Source: Lachnospiraceae bacterium UBA1760 (GTDB lineage: Bacteria > Bacillota > Clostridia > Lachnospirales > Lachnospiraceae). From it: 64,000 nt of DNA. Below are positions 27,301 to 34,995 of the stretch, one piece after another; within the stretch, counting starts at the first letter, position 1, and the number at the start of each line of letters is the position of its first letter. The stretch is taken from contig DCHE01000013.1 in NCBI GenBank assembly GCA_002314775.1, positions 7,774 through 71,773 of the forward strand, in the 5' to 3' direction. A program made the translations under genes and the position numbers. The notes beneath the pieces were generated by a model. The model did not search any database. It worked only from the letters and a program-made list of their open reading frames with translations, and had not been told where the DNA came from.

Positions 27301-28888
27301 ACCACCACCTCATCATGATATTTACTCAATTGAGGATTTGGCACAGTTAATATATGACTGTAAGAACTCTAATAAGGACGCAAGAATTTCAGTTAAGCTT
27401 GTTTCTGAGGCAGGAGTAGGTACTATTGCAGCCGGTGTTGCAAAGGCTGGTGCACAGGTAATTCTTATCTCAGGCTTTGAGGGCGGTACTGGAGCTGCTC
27501 CAAGAAGTTCAATTCATAATGCAGGACTTCCTTGGGAGCTTGGACTTGCAGAGACACATCAGACACTTATCATGAATGACCTCAGAAACAAGGTTATCCT
27601 TGAGACAGACGGAAAGCTTATGAGCGGTCGTGATGTTGCAATTGCAGCAATTCTCGGAGCTGAGGAGTTCGGATTTGCTACAGCACCACTTGTAACAATG
27701 GGCTGTGTAATGATGAGAGTATGTAATCTTGATACCTGTCCAGTTGGTGTTGCAACACAGAATCCAGAGCTTAGAAAGAAGTTCAAGGGTAAGCCAGAGT
27801 ACGTTGTAAACTTTATGATGTTTATCGCAGAAGAGCTTCGTGAGTACATGGCTAAGCTTGGCGTCAGAACAGTTGATGAGCTTGTTGGAAGAAATGATTT
27901 CATCGAGGCTTCAGAAGAGGCTGCAAAGATGAATATCGATCTTTCAAGAATTGTAAATAATCCATTTGCAGATTCTGAGCAGAACAAGATTAGCTATGCT
28001 GACAAGAATCTCTATGATTTCGAGCTTGAGAAGACAATTGATGAGACAATTCTTATGAAGAAGCTCGGACCAGCTCTTGCAAAGGGAACTAAGAAGAGTA
28101 TCGAAATTGACATAAAGAATACAGACAGATCACTCGGAACAATATTTGGTTCTGAGATTACCAAGAAGTATGATGATAAGCTTGAGGATGACACCTACAT
28201 TGTTAAGTGCTATGGAAGTGGTGGACAGAGCTACGGTGCATTTATTCCTAAGGGACTCACACTCGAGCTCGTTGGAGACAGCAATGATTACCTTGGTAAG
28301 GGACTTTCAGGCGGTAAGATTATCGTTTATCCACCAAGTGGAATCAAGTATAAGGCTGAGGATAATATTATTATCGGAAATGTTGCTCTTTACGGAGCTA
28401 CAAGCGGAAAGGCCTTTATAAATGGTGTTGCTGGTGAGAGATTTGCAGTTAGAAACTCTGGAGCCTACGCCGTTGTTGAAGGCGTTGGAGAGCATGGCTG
28501 TGAGTACATGACAGGTGGTAGAGTAGTTATTCTTGGACCAACAGGAAAGAACTTTGCAGCTGGTATGAGCGGTGGTATTGCATACGTTCTCGACAAGAAC
28601 AGTGATCTTTATACAAAGCTCAATAAGGAAATGATAAGCATCGAGGCTGTCGAGGATAAGTACGATGTTATGGAATTAAAGGATATGATCGTAGAGCACG
28701 TTTCATATACAAATTCTGAATTAGGTAAGGAAATCTTAAAGAACTTCGAGGAATATCTTCCAAAGTTCAAGAAGATAATTCCAAACGATTACAAGAAGAT
28801 GATGTCTAAGGTTGCTCAGATGGAGGTCAAGGGACTTTCTTCAGAGCAGGCACTTATTGAAGCATTTTATGCTATCAAGAATAAATAG
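24338..28888 (+). CDS. gltB: Glutamate synthase, large subunit
   Basis: A 1516-residue enzyme that makes two glutamates from glutamine and 2-oxoglutarate. Residues about 24-420 are the class II glutamine amidotransferase domain; Cys24 in DNCGIGAV is the nucleophile exposed after removal of a short propeptide. A central domain, the FMN-binding synthase domain (PGEGGHLPGGKV, SPPPHHDIYSIEDLAQLIYD), the 3Fe-4S Cys cluster CVMMRVCNLDTCPVG and the C-terminal GxGxG beta-helix follow in the usual order. AAAGGAAGGA sets the ATG at 24338; an earlier frame start at 24257 lies upstream of the promoter and is rejected. It is translated just ahead of gltD. Confidence 0.97.
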   Translation: MMENEKMIRAEHGLYNHKFEHDNCGIGAVVNIKGVKTHETVSNALKIVENLEHRAGKDAEGKTGDGVGILLQISHKFFKKATKELGFNIGGEREYGIGVFFFPTEELARKQAMKMFEIIVEKEGLSFLGWRQVPTNPDILGHKAIAVMPCIMQAFIKKPENVKKGLDFDRKLFVVRRVFEQSNEDTYVPSLSSRTIVYKGMFLVDQLRNFYLDLLDEDYVSAIALVHSRFSTNTTPSWLRAHPYRFLVHNGEINTIRGNEDKMIAREETMDSKYFKGEFHKITPVLDPDGSDSARLDNALEFLVMNGMPLPLAVMIMIPEPWESNKSISQTKRDFYQYYATMMEPWDGPASILFTDGDYMGAVLDRNGLRPSRYYITNDDHLVLSSEVGVLDVDPSTIVLKDRLRPGKMLLVDTVKGRLIDDEELKNKYAGAEPYGEWIDQHLTSLKDLKIPNERVPELSDEDRAKLQKSFGYTYEEYKNALRPMAMNGSEAIAAMGVDSPLSVLSTKIKPLFNYFHQMFAQVTNPPIDAIREEVVTSTSVYLGREGNILEEKPENCSMLRIHNPILTNTDMLKLKNLNTKYLKSAVIPITYYKNTSLEKAIDRLFVEADKLYRDGVNIIILSDRGVDENHVAIPSLLAVSAMSHHLVNTKKKTAVALVLESAEPRDVHHFATLLGYGACAINPYLAIDTIKEMVDNHMINKDFYAAVEDYTHAIMHGIVKIASKMGISTIQSYQGSQIFEAVGLSEKLVNKYFTNTVSRVGGVDIKDIEKHVEALHSSAFDPLGLDTDLTITSMGDHKMRSGAEEHLYNPNTIHLLQQAAWTGSYEIFKKYTAAVDDEDKLFHLRGLINLKYPENGGIPIEEVEPASSIVKRFKTGAMSYGSISQEAHETMAIAMNMIGGKSNSGEGGESLERLTVGKDGLNRCSAIKQVASGRFGVTSRYLTSAKEIQIKMAQGAKPGEGGHLPGGKVYPWVAKTRHSTPGVGLISPPPHHDIYSIEDLAQLIYDCKNSNKDARISVKLVSEAGVGTIAAGVAKAGAQVILISGFEGGTGAAPRSSIHNAGLPWELGLAETHQTLIMNDLRNKVILETDGKLMSGRDVAIAAILGAEEFGFATAPLVTMGCVMMRVCNLDTCPVGVATQNPELRKKFKGKPEYVVNFMMFIAEELREYMAKLGVRTVDELVGRNDFIEASEEAAKMNIDLSRIVNNPFADSEQNKISYADKNLYDFELEKTIDETILMKKLGPALAKGTKKSIEIDIKNTDRSLGTIFGSEITKKYDDKLEDDTYIVKCYGSGGQSYGAFIPKGLTLELVGDSNDYLGKGLSGGKIIVYPPSGIKYKAEDNIIIGNVALYGATSGKAFINGVAGERFAVRNSGAYAVVEGVGEHGCEYMTGGRVVILGPTGKNFAAGMSGGIAYVLDKNSDLYTKLNKEMISIEAVEDKYDVMELKDMIVEHVSYTNSELGKEILKNFEEYLPKFKKIIPNDYKKMMSKVAQMEVKGLSSEQALIEAFYAIKNK

Positions 28889-28904
28889 AGAGGAGAGGAA
28901 AGTT

Positions 28905-30467
28905 ATGGGAAAACCAACAGGATTTATGGATTATGATAGAAAGACAAGCACATGCTTGAGTCCTAAAACAAGAATCAAAAACTTTGATGAGTTTCACGTT
29001 CCTCTTCCTTTAGAGGAGCAGAAAAAGCAGGCAGCAAGATGTATGGACTGTGGTGTTCCATTTTGCCAGTATGGACAGATGATATCTGGAATGGCATCTG
29101 GATGTCCACTCCACAATCTTTGCCCTGAGTGGAATGATCTCGTATATATGGGAAACCTCAAGGAGGCATATCAGAGACTTTCAAAGACAAACAACTTCCC
29201 AGAATTTACAAGTAGAGTCTGCCCTGCACTTTGCGAGGCTGCATGTACCTGTAACATCAATGGTGAAGCAGTATGTACAAAGGAAGATGAGAGATGTATC
29301 ATCGAGAACGCATACGAGAAGGGCTATGTTAATTCAGAGCCACCAAAGGTAAGAACAGACAAGAGAGTTGCAATTATTGGCTCAGGCCCATCAGGACTTG
29401 CAGCTGCAGATCAGCTCAACAAGAGAGGCCATCATGTAACCGTGTTCGAGAGAGCTGACCGCGTGGGTGGACTCCTTATGTACGGAATTCCAAATATGAA
29501 GCTTGACAAGAGTGTAATTGACAGAAAGATTGATTACCTCAAGAAGACAGGAATTGAATTTGTAACCTCAACAGAGGTTGGAGGCTCAAAGGAGGCAGCA
29601 CCTAAAAAGGTTGCCGTAGCCGATGAGATGGAAGCATACATAAATGCATCAAAGGTTAAGTATGTAAAGGCAGAAAAGGTCATAAATGATTTTGATGCAG
29701 TAATTCTTGCCTGCGGAGCAGCTAAGCCAAGAGACATCAGAGCAGAGGGAAGAGATGCAAAGGGAATCTATTTCGCAGTGGATTATTTAAAGCAGACTAC
29801 TAAGAGTTTACTTGACTCAAATCTTGAGGATGGCAAATATGTATCAGCAAGGGACAAGAAGGTACTCATCATCGGCGGTGGTGATACAGGAAATGACTGT
29901 GTTGGTACATCAATCAGACAGGGCGCAATTGCAGTTACCCAGCTTGAGATGATGCCAAAGCCACCAGTAGAGAGAGCCGCAAACAATCCTTGGCCAGAGT
30001 GGCCAAAGGTCTTAAAGACAGACTACGGCCAGGAGGAGGCAATTGCACTCTTCGGTGACGACCCAAGAATCTACGAGACAACCGTTAAGGAGTTCATTAA
30101 GGATGAGAATGGACATGTAAAGGCTGCAAAGTGTGTAATGCTCAACTGGGAGAAGGACCCTGAAACAGGTCGTATGAGTATGAAGGAGGACCCAGAGTCA
30201 GAGTACATCATCGAGTGCGATATTGTACTTATTGCTGCAGGCTTCTTAGGAGCTGAAAACCATATCATGGAAAGCTTCGGTGTTGAACTTAACGCACGCG
30301 GAAGTGTAAATACAACCTGCAGGTCATATGCCACAAACGTAGACAAGGTTTATGCCTGTGGTGATGTAAGACGTGGTCAGTCCCTCGTTGTATGGGCAAT
30401 CCACGAAGGCCGTGAGGTAGCAAGCGAGGTTGATGCCAAGCTTCTAGGTTACGCCAACTTAAAATAA
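28905..30467 (+). CDS. gltD: Glutamate synthase, small subunit
   Basis: A 520-residue flavoprotein that passes electrons from NAD(P)H to GltB. The N-terminal iron-sulfur region has CMDCGVPFCQYG, GCPLHNLCPEW and VCPALCEAACTC. An FAD-binding motif IIGSGPSGLAAADQL and an NAD(P)H-binding motif IIGGGDTGNDCVGTS follow, then the C-terminal YACGDVRRGQSLVVWAI. The ATG at 28905 is set by AGGAGAGG. The frame opens earlier inside gltB, but that part is not protein-like. It forms an operon with gltB, 16 bases apart. Confidence 0.97.
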   Translation: MGKPTGFMDYDRKTSTCLSPKTRIKNFDEFHVPLPLEEQKKQAARCMDCGVPFCQYGQMISGMASGCPLHNLCPEWNDLVYMGNLKEAYQRLSKTNNFPEFTSRVCPALCEAACTCNINGEAVCTKEDERCIIENAYEKGYVNSEPPKVRTDKRVAIIGSGPSGLAAADQLNKRGHHVTVFERADRVGGLLMYGIPNMKLDKSVIDRKIDYLKKTGIEFVTSTEVGGSKEAAPKKVAVADEMEAYINASKVKYVKAEKVINDFDAVILACGAAKPRDIRAEGRDAKGIYFAVDYLKQTTKSLLDSNLEDGKYVSARDKKVLIIGGGDTGNDCVGTSIRQGAIAVTQLEMMPKPPVERAANNPWPEWPKVLKTDYGQEEAIALFGDDPRIYETTVKEFIKDENGHVKAAKCVMLNWEKDPETGRMSMKEDPESEYIIECDIVLIAAGFLGAENHIMESFGVELNARGSVNTTCRSYATNVDKVYACGDVRRGQSLVVWAIHEGREVASEVDAKLLGYANLK

Positions 30468-30474
30468 ATTAATT

Positions 30475-30514
30475 AAAAAGTGCCAAGTCTCAAATGTGGG
30501 CTTGGCACTTTTTT
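30475..30514. terminator. Terminator between gltD and pfp
   Basis: A perfect stem of AAAAAGTGCCAAG and CTTGGCACTTTTT with T runs on the plus strand and A runs that become T on the minus strand. It can end both convergent transcripts. Confidence 0.93.
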
Positions 30515-30516
30515 AG

Positions 30517-30578
30517 TTCATTCCGGTCAGATGTGGAATGTCGATATTCTAATTCATTCCGGTCAGATGTGGAATGTC
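30517..30578. repeat. Direct repeat duplicating the 3' end of pfp
   Basis: A 26-base sequence occurs perfectly twice, at 30517-30542 and 30553-30578, with a 36-base (12-codon) period. The right copy encodes the last residues of Pfp (DIPHLTGMN, stop TAG at 30551-30549). The left copy continues in the same frame and encodes DIPHLTGMN again before TAA. It is a small tandem duplication of the gene tail. Confidence 0.95.
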
Positions 30579-31787
30579 AATGTATACTGGGAGTCCGTCT
30601 CGGTAGGTGATTGATACCTCACCCTGGATGAGAGGCTTTATGTAGGAGATTACGTCGCGGGTTACGTCGTTATGCTCAGGGGTTATCCATTCAACAGGAA
30701 CTGACTTGGCCTTGTTTGCAATCTGGGATACGTCAGCCATCTCAATGTCATAAAGGTATGGGACAGTTGACTTTCTTTTTATACTGGTCATAAAGCCAGA
30801 AAAGCCCTTTGCGGTAAACTGAACTGCGAATTCACCAAGCTTTGTAGCCTCGTCCAAATCCGTTCTTGAGGAGATGTGTCCAGCGCATCTCTGGAGAATG
30901 TTTAGTTCGATTGATCTGACCTTGACACCGATTTTTTCTTTTACAAGATATTCAAGGGCCTTGCCTGCTCCGCTTAGCTGGGCATGTCCAAAGGTATCGT
31001 TTGTAGCGGTACCGGCACATATATAATTTCCGTCCTTGTCTCTGATTCCCTCTGAGACAGCGACAACAACATTCTTTGAAACCTCGATTTCGGTTTTTAC
31101 ATCGTTGATGAAATTGTCAACGTCAAATGGAACCTCTGGAAGATAAATAAGCTGAGGCGCTCTGTTGTATTTATTTCTGGCAAGAACTGAAGCAGCAGTG
31201 AGCCAGCCGGCATCACGTCCCATGATTTCAACTATTGTGACACTTGGAAGGTCGTAGATATATGTATCATGAGCAATCTCTATGAGTGATGAGGCAATAT
31301 ATTTTGCTGCAGAACCAAATCCTGGAGTGTGGTCTGTAAGTACGAGATCGTTGTCTATAGTTTTTGGGACACCAGCTATCTTTATATCGCTTCCAATCAT
31401 TTTGGCATAGGCTGAAAGCTTTGCTGTGGTATCCATTGAGTCATTACCACCTATGTAGAAAAATGCACCTACATTCATCTCCTCAAAAATATTGAATATC
31501 TGCTTGTAGGCCTCGATATTTTCCTCGATTGAAGGCATCTTGTAACGGCAGGAGCCAAGATACATAGCAGGAGTTGTCTGAAGAAATTCTACAGAGCTGT
31601 AGGATTCCTCTGTCAGCTGAGTAAGGTTTATAAATTGTCTCTTGAAAACACCCTGAATACCGTGAACTGCTCCGAAAACCTTGTCGTAGGCTTCGCTATC
31701 TACAACACCGTTGATTACTCCGGCAAGAGAAGCATTAATAGCAGCGGTTGGTCCGCCAGACTGAGCTACAATAACGTTCTTTTTCAT
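30549..31787 (-). CDS. pfp: PPi-dependent 6-phosphofructokinase
   Basis: A 412-residue enzyme interconverting fructose-6-phosphate and fructose-1,6-bisphosphate in glycolysis. Two residues mark it as pyrophosphate-using: the GGDGS of ATP enzymes is GGNDSMDT, with Asp at the position that is Gly in ATP-PFK, and PGTIDND is PKTIDNDL, with Lys in place of Gly. The N-terminus VAQSGGPTAAINASL and the substrate loop MGRDAGWLTAAS are typical. It runs opposite to gltBD and is preceded by its own promoter. Its stop codon lies inside a duplicated copy of its own 3' end. Confidence 0.93.
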   Translation of the reverse strand: MKKNVIVAQSGGPTAAINASLAGVINGVVDSEAYDKVFGAVHGIQGVFKRQFINLTQLTEESYSSVEFLQTTPAMYLGSCRYKMPSIEENIEAYKQIFNIFEEMNVGAFFYIGGNDSMDTTAKLSAYAKMIGSDIKIAGVPKTIDNDLVLTDHTPGFGSAAKYIASSLIEIAHDTYIYDLPSVTIVEIMGRDAGWLTAASVLARNKYNRAPQLIYLPEVPFDVDNFINDVKTEIEVSKNVVVAVSEGIRDKDGNYICAGTATNDTFGHAQLSGAGKALEYLVKEKIGVKVRSIELNILQRCAGHISSRTDLDEATKLGEFAVQFTAKGFSGFMTSIKRKSTVPYLYDIEMADVSQIANKAKSVPVEWITPEHNDVTRDVISYIKPLIQGEVSITYRDGLPVYIDIPHLTGMN

Positions 31788-31876
31788 GTTAATTTACCAT
31801 ATCCTTTACTGCCTATTTGAAGCTTCCTGAGGCAAATCCTTAATAGGCAAAAGGACCAGCCCAAATAATCGTCCAT

Positions 31877-31905
31877 AGCATATCATAAGAGGTTGAAAAA
31901 TGCAA
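31877..31905 (-). promoter_or_regulatory. Promoter of pfp
   Basis: On the minus strand, -35 TTGCAT (31905-31900), a 17-base spacer and -10 TATGCT (31882-31877) with the extended TGA just before it. This leaves a leader of about 85 bases ahead of the gene. Confidence 0.6.
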
Positions 31906-31934
31906 ATTTTTTGTTAAAAAGTAATAATATATTG

Positions 31935-31963
31935 TTGAAATTACACATTGAAAGTTGTATAAT
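31935..31963 (+). promoter_or_regulatory. Promoter of the 6S RNA
   Basis: -35 TTGAAA at 31935-31940, a 17-base spacer and perfect -10 TATAAT at 31958-31963. No protein gene follows within its reach; it drives the RNA described next. Confidence 0.8.
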
Positions 31964-31969
31964 CTAATT

Positions 31970-32193
31970 AATTTAATAAAGAAATTAACGAATCGTGAAT
32001 GTAATGTCTGGGATGTTCGATACCTCCTATAATTTTGAACCTACATTTTCTTTTACGGGAACTCTATATGATCAGTTGGATGACCAGCCTCCTTTGAGTG
32101 GACTTCAGAAGACTGACTGCGAATACCCACCTAGCTTTGCTAGGACTCAAAACGTAGGGGCCGGCATTTCGGATTTTTACGATTCGTTTTTTT
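31970..32193 (+). ncRNA. ssrS: 6S RNA (probable)
   Basis: A stand-alone RNA of about 200-220 bases between pfp and the YihY gene. It has its own strong promoter and a closing helix of AACGAATCGT (31987-31996) with ACGATTCGTT (32179-32188), followed by seven T that act as terminator. Inside are GGGATGTTCG near the 5' end, similar to GAGATGTTCG of E. coli 6S RNA, a matching GGCCGGCATT near the 3' end, and a CCTAGC/GCTAGG hairpin. 6S RNA mimics an open promoter and binds sigma-A RNA polymerase. The long irregular hairpin with a central bubble fits. I have not compared it with a covariance model; other structural RNAs remain possible. Confidence 0.7.
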
Positions 32194-32212
32194 ATGCTTT
32201 AAAAAGTTTTTC

Positions 32213-32241
32213 TTGACGATAGCTATATTGAACAATATAAT
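32213..32241 (+). promoter_or_regulatory. Promoter of the YihY-family gene
   Basis: -35 TTGACG at 32213-32218, a 17-base spacer and perfect -10 TATAAT at 32236-32241, shortly after the 6S RNA terminator. Confidence 0.82.
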
Positions 32242-32295
32242 TACGTCGACACTTTTTGGAAAATAACGCTATTTTGGACAATAACAGGTATTTTT

Positions 32296-33261
32296 ATGAT
32301 AAAAAAGGTAAAAAGGAACAGAAAAAGAATAATTGCAAGCATACTTGATTACAACAAGGGTATGAGAGGAGCACATATTGCGGCATTTGCTTCACAGACT
32401 GCGTTTTTCATTTTGCTCGCATTCTTCCCTATTGTGAATATTCTGCTTTATTCAACTACATATCTTCCGTTTTCCAGAGGTGAGATAGTAGATTTTGTCA
32501 CAAATCTGGTCCCACAGGAGTTTAATGCATTCTTCAAGAGTATGATTAACAGTCTCTATGTAAATAAGATGTCATCATTTACTATAGTCTCGGTTATAAT
32601 TGCGATTTGGTCAGCCTCTAAGGCGATTATGGCGATAAGAAATGCTCTTAACGAAATCAATAACTCAAGAGAGGATAGGAATTATTTTATTATCAGAGGA
32701 ATCAGTGCGATATATACGGCTGTTTTTATAGTCATTTTAGTGCTTCTTCTCGTGCTTAAGGTTTTTGGAAATAAGCTTGCAGTCTTTATTGCGGATAAAT
32801 TTCCGGAATCTACTAATATGCTTACCTTGATTATTAATGTGAGATATGCCGTAATGTACGGTTTACTGTTTTTATTTTTGTGGGCACTTATGACTAAGCT
32901 TCCTGCGAGAAGGCTTAGCTTTAAAAGTCAGATACCTGGAGCTATATTTTCAACAATTGCCTGGGCATGTATAACCGAGCTTTTTTCTTTATATTATGAA
33001 AGTCCATTTGCGGATTCACTTATGTACGGAAGCCTTACCACGATGGTTTTTGTGATGTTCTGGTTATATTTTGGCGTTTTGTTTATCTTTATTGGAGAGC
33101 AGATTAATCGGTATCTTATAGTAACTCATAATTTCAAGGATGTTATGAGTGATGAGACTGAGGAAGATAATATTGATAAAATAGATAAAATAGAAGTAAA
33201 TGAAATAATTGATGAGAATGTAACTGATGAGGCTATAGCTGAAGGCAGTTTGTCAGAATGA
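32296..33261 (+). CDS. YihY/BrkB-family membrane protein
   Basis: A 321-residue integral membrane protein with about six spans, of the family once annotated as ribonuclease BN and now usually called YihY/UPF0761. Family landmarks are AAFASQTAFFILLAFFPI, WSASKAIMAIRNALNEI, SFKSQIPGAIFSTIAWA and LTTMVFVMFWLYFGVLFIFIGEQIN. Its biochemical role is not settled. The cytoplasmic tail is acidic with a short N-I-D-K-I repeat. No strong ribosome site is seen (ACAGG, 10 bases upstream). Confidence 0.85.
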   Translation: MIKKVKRNRKRIIASILDYNKGMRGAHIAAFASQTAFFILLAFFPIVNILLYSTTYLPFSRGEIVDFVTNLVPQEFNAFFKSMINSLYVNKMSSFTIVSVIIAIWSASKAIMAIRNALNEINNSREDRNYFIIRGISAIYTAVFIVILVLLLVLKVFGNKLAVFIADKFPESTNMLTLIINVRYAVMYGLLFLFLWALMTKLPARRLSFKSQIPGAIFSTIAWACITELFSLYYESPFADSLMYGSLTTMVFVMFWLYFGVLFIFIGEQINRYLIVTHNFKDVMSDETEEDNIDKIDKIEVNEIIDENVTDEAIAEGSLSE

Positions 33262-33283
33262 TTTTGAAGATGTATAGATACAC

Positions 33284-33317
33284 ATAAAAAATACCGCCAA
33301 ATGGCGGTATTTTTTAT
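33284..33317. terminator. Bidirectional terminator between YihY gene and gltX
   Basis: A perfect 15-base stem, ATAAAAAATACCGCC with its complement, and an AAAT loop. It is T-rich on leaving in both directions, so it serves both convergent genes. Confidence 0.95.
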
Positions 33318-33326
33318 GTTAAATAC

Positions 33327-34775
33327 TTAGCTTAGCTTTTCGATAGCTGCTTTGATTCTTGAAATTGTCTCGTCCTTACCGATGATAGACATAAGCTCTG
33401 TAGCTCCACCAGGAGTAGCCTGCTTGCCAGATACAGCGGTACGAAGTGGCCACATTACAAAGCCGGTCTTATATTCTTTTGCTTTCGCAAAATCAGAAAG
33501 AAGAGCAAACAGGGAGTCGTTATCAAAGGCTTCTGCAGACTCGAGTACTGGAAGAACTTCAGTTAAAAGTGCGAGAGAGTTCTCTGCGTTTGTCTTCATC
33601 TTCTTGTGAGTATACATTGAAACGTCGTATTCAGGCACTGCCTCGAAGAAATCAATCTGATCCTTGATATCAAGGAAGGTCTCGATACGTGTCTTTATCA
33701 TAGAAGCAATCTTTTTCTTATCGATATCCTTTGTAATAACCTCATCGATATAAGGCATTGCTTTTTCGATAAATGCTTCATCGTCCATAGCCTTTATGTA
33801 CTCACTGTTCATCCATCTAAGCTTGGTCATATCGAGAACAGCAGGTGACTTTGACATATTGTGATAATTGAATTCCTTAACGAGCTCGCTGAGAGAGAAA
33901 ATCTCCCTGTTGTCACTTGGACACCATCCGAGAAGAGCAACAAAGTTTACAACTGCTTCTGTCAAAAATCCCTGGTCAATCAAATCTTCAAATGAAGAAT
34001 GGCCGCTTCTCTTACTGAGCTTCTTGTGAGTTTCGTCTGTGATAAGTGGACAGTGAATGTAGGTTGGAACCTCCCATCCAAAGGCCTGGTATAATCTATT
34101 GTACTTTGGTGCTGATGAAAGGTATTCATTTCCACGAACAACATGAGTAATGCCCATGAGGTGATCATCAACAACATTTGCAAAGTTATAGGTTGGGAAT
34201 CCGTCAGACTTGATAAGAATCATATCGTCTAATTCCTCGTTTGGCACAGTGATATCTCCGTAAAGCTCGTCGCTGAAGGTAGTGGTTCCTTCATCTGGAG
34301 TGTTCTGTCTCACAACGAAAGGCTTTCCGGCTGCAAGATTTGCCTCGATTTCCTCCTTTGAAAGATGGAGGCAGTGCTTATCGTACTTTACAAGCTTCTT
34401 TCCCTCGATATCAGTCTCAAGGCTTCCTAGTCTTTCCTTGTCGCAGAAGCAGTAGTAGGCCTCGCCTTTTTCGATAAGCTTCTTAGCGTATTCCATGTAT
34501 AATCCGGACTTTGTTCTCTCTGACTGGATATAAGGACCAAAACCCTTATCCTTATCAGGACCTTCATCGTGAATAAGACCAGTTTTTTCAAGGGTTCTGT
34601 AGATGATATCTACTGCGCCCTCAACCTCTCTCTCCTGATCAGTGTCCTCAATTCTCAAGATAAAATCTCCATCCTCGTGCTTAGCTATTAAGTAAGCGTA
34701 GAGGGCTGTACGAAGATTACCAACATGCATTCTTCCTGTTGGACTTGGTGCAAAACGTGTTCTGACTTTTGCCAT
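33327..34775 (-). CDS. gltX: Glutamyl-tRNA synthetase
   Basis: A 482-residue class I synthetase. It shows the HIGH-type motif in [23 protein letters not shown], the editing-free catalytic core with IHCPLITDE, and the KMSKS-type KKLSKRSG. Residues about 330-482 are the helical anticodon-binding domain. I start at 34775 because AAAGGAGAT lies directly upstream on the minus strand and the family begins there; 23 extra upstream codons are rejected. With GatCAB present in the same region, this enzyme may also charge tRNA(Gln) for amidation, but sequence alone does not show that. No glutaminyl-tRNA synthetase is seen here. Confidence 0.96.
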   Translation of the reverse strand: MAKVRTRFAPSPTGRMHVGNLRTALYAYLIAKHEDGDFILRIEDTDQEREVEGAVDIIYRTLEKTGLIHDEGPDKDKGFGPYIQSERTKSGLYMEYAKKLIEKGEAYYCFCDKERLGSLETDIEGKKLVKYDKHCLHLSKEEIEANLAAGKPFVVRQNTPDEGTTTFSDELYGDITVPNEELDDMILIKSDGFPTYNFANVVDDHLMGITHVVRGNEYLSSAPKYNRLYQAFGWEVPTYIHCPLITDETHKKLSKRSGHSSFEDLIDQGFLTEAVVNFVALLGWCPSDNREIFSLSELVKEFNYHNMSKSPAVLDMTKLRWMNSEYIKAMDDEAFIEKAMPYIDEVITKDIDKKKIASMIKTRIETFLDIKDQIDFFEAVPEYDVSMYTHKKMKTNAENSLALLTEVLPVLESAEAFDNDSLFALLSDFAKAKEYKTGFVMWPLRTAVSGKQATPGGATELMSIIGKDETISRIKAAIEKLS

Positions 34776-34834
34776 ATCTAAATCTCCTTTATTGATATAA
34801 TGATAATTGTATTTAATAACTTTAAGTAGGGAAA

Positions 34835-34863
34835 AGTATAGCACAACAGATTATTTTAGTAAA
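34835..34863 (-). promoter_or_regulatory. Promoter of gltX
   Basis: On the minus strand, -35 TTTACT (34863-34858), a 17-base spacer and -10 TATACT (34840-34835) with an extended TGC. It is divergent from the promoter at 34926. Confidence 0.62.
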
Positions 34864-34925
34864 GCAAACCTTTATCATTAATAATAGAACTTAGAATCAG
34901 ACAATATATTAGAACTAAAAATAAA

Positions 34926-34954
34926 TTGAATTTAAAGACACGGTGTAGTATACT
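34926..34954 (+). promoter_or_regulatory. Promoter of the acidic repeat protein
   Basis: -35 TTGAAT at 34926-34931, a 17-base spacer and -10 TATACT at 34949-34954, with AAAGGATGG at 34980 as ribosome site for the gene at 34996. Confidence 0.68.
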
Positions 34955-34995
34955 ACTATTGATTTCGATTTTTTTACGGAAAGGATGGATACTTT

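Noticed and set aside
31995..32216. A 73-codon open frame between pfp and the YihY gene
   Set aside because: It falls on the structured RNA with its own promoter and terminator helix. It lacks a ribosome site and runs across the terminator.
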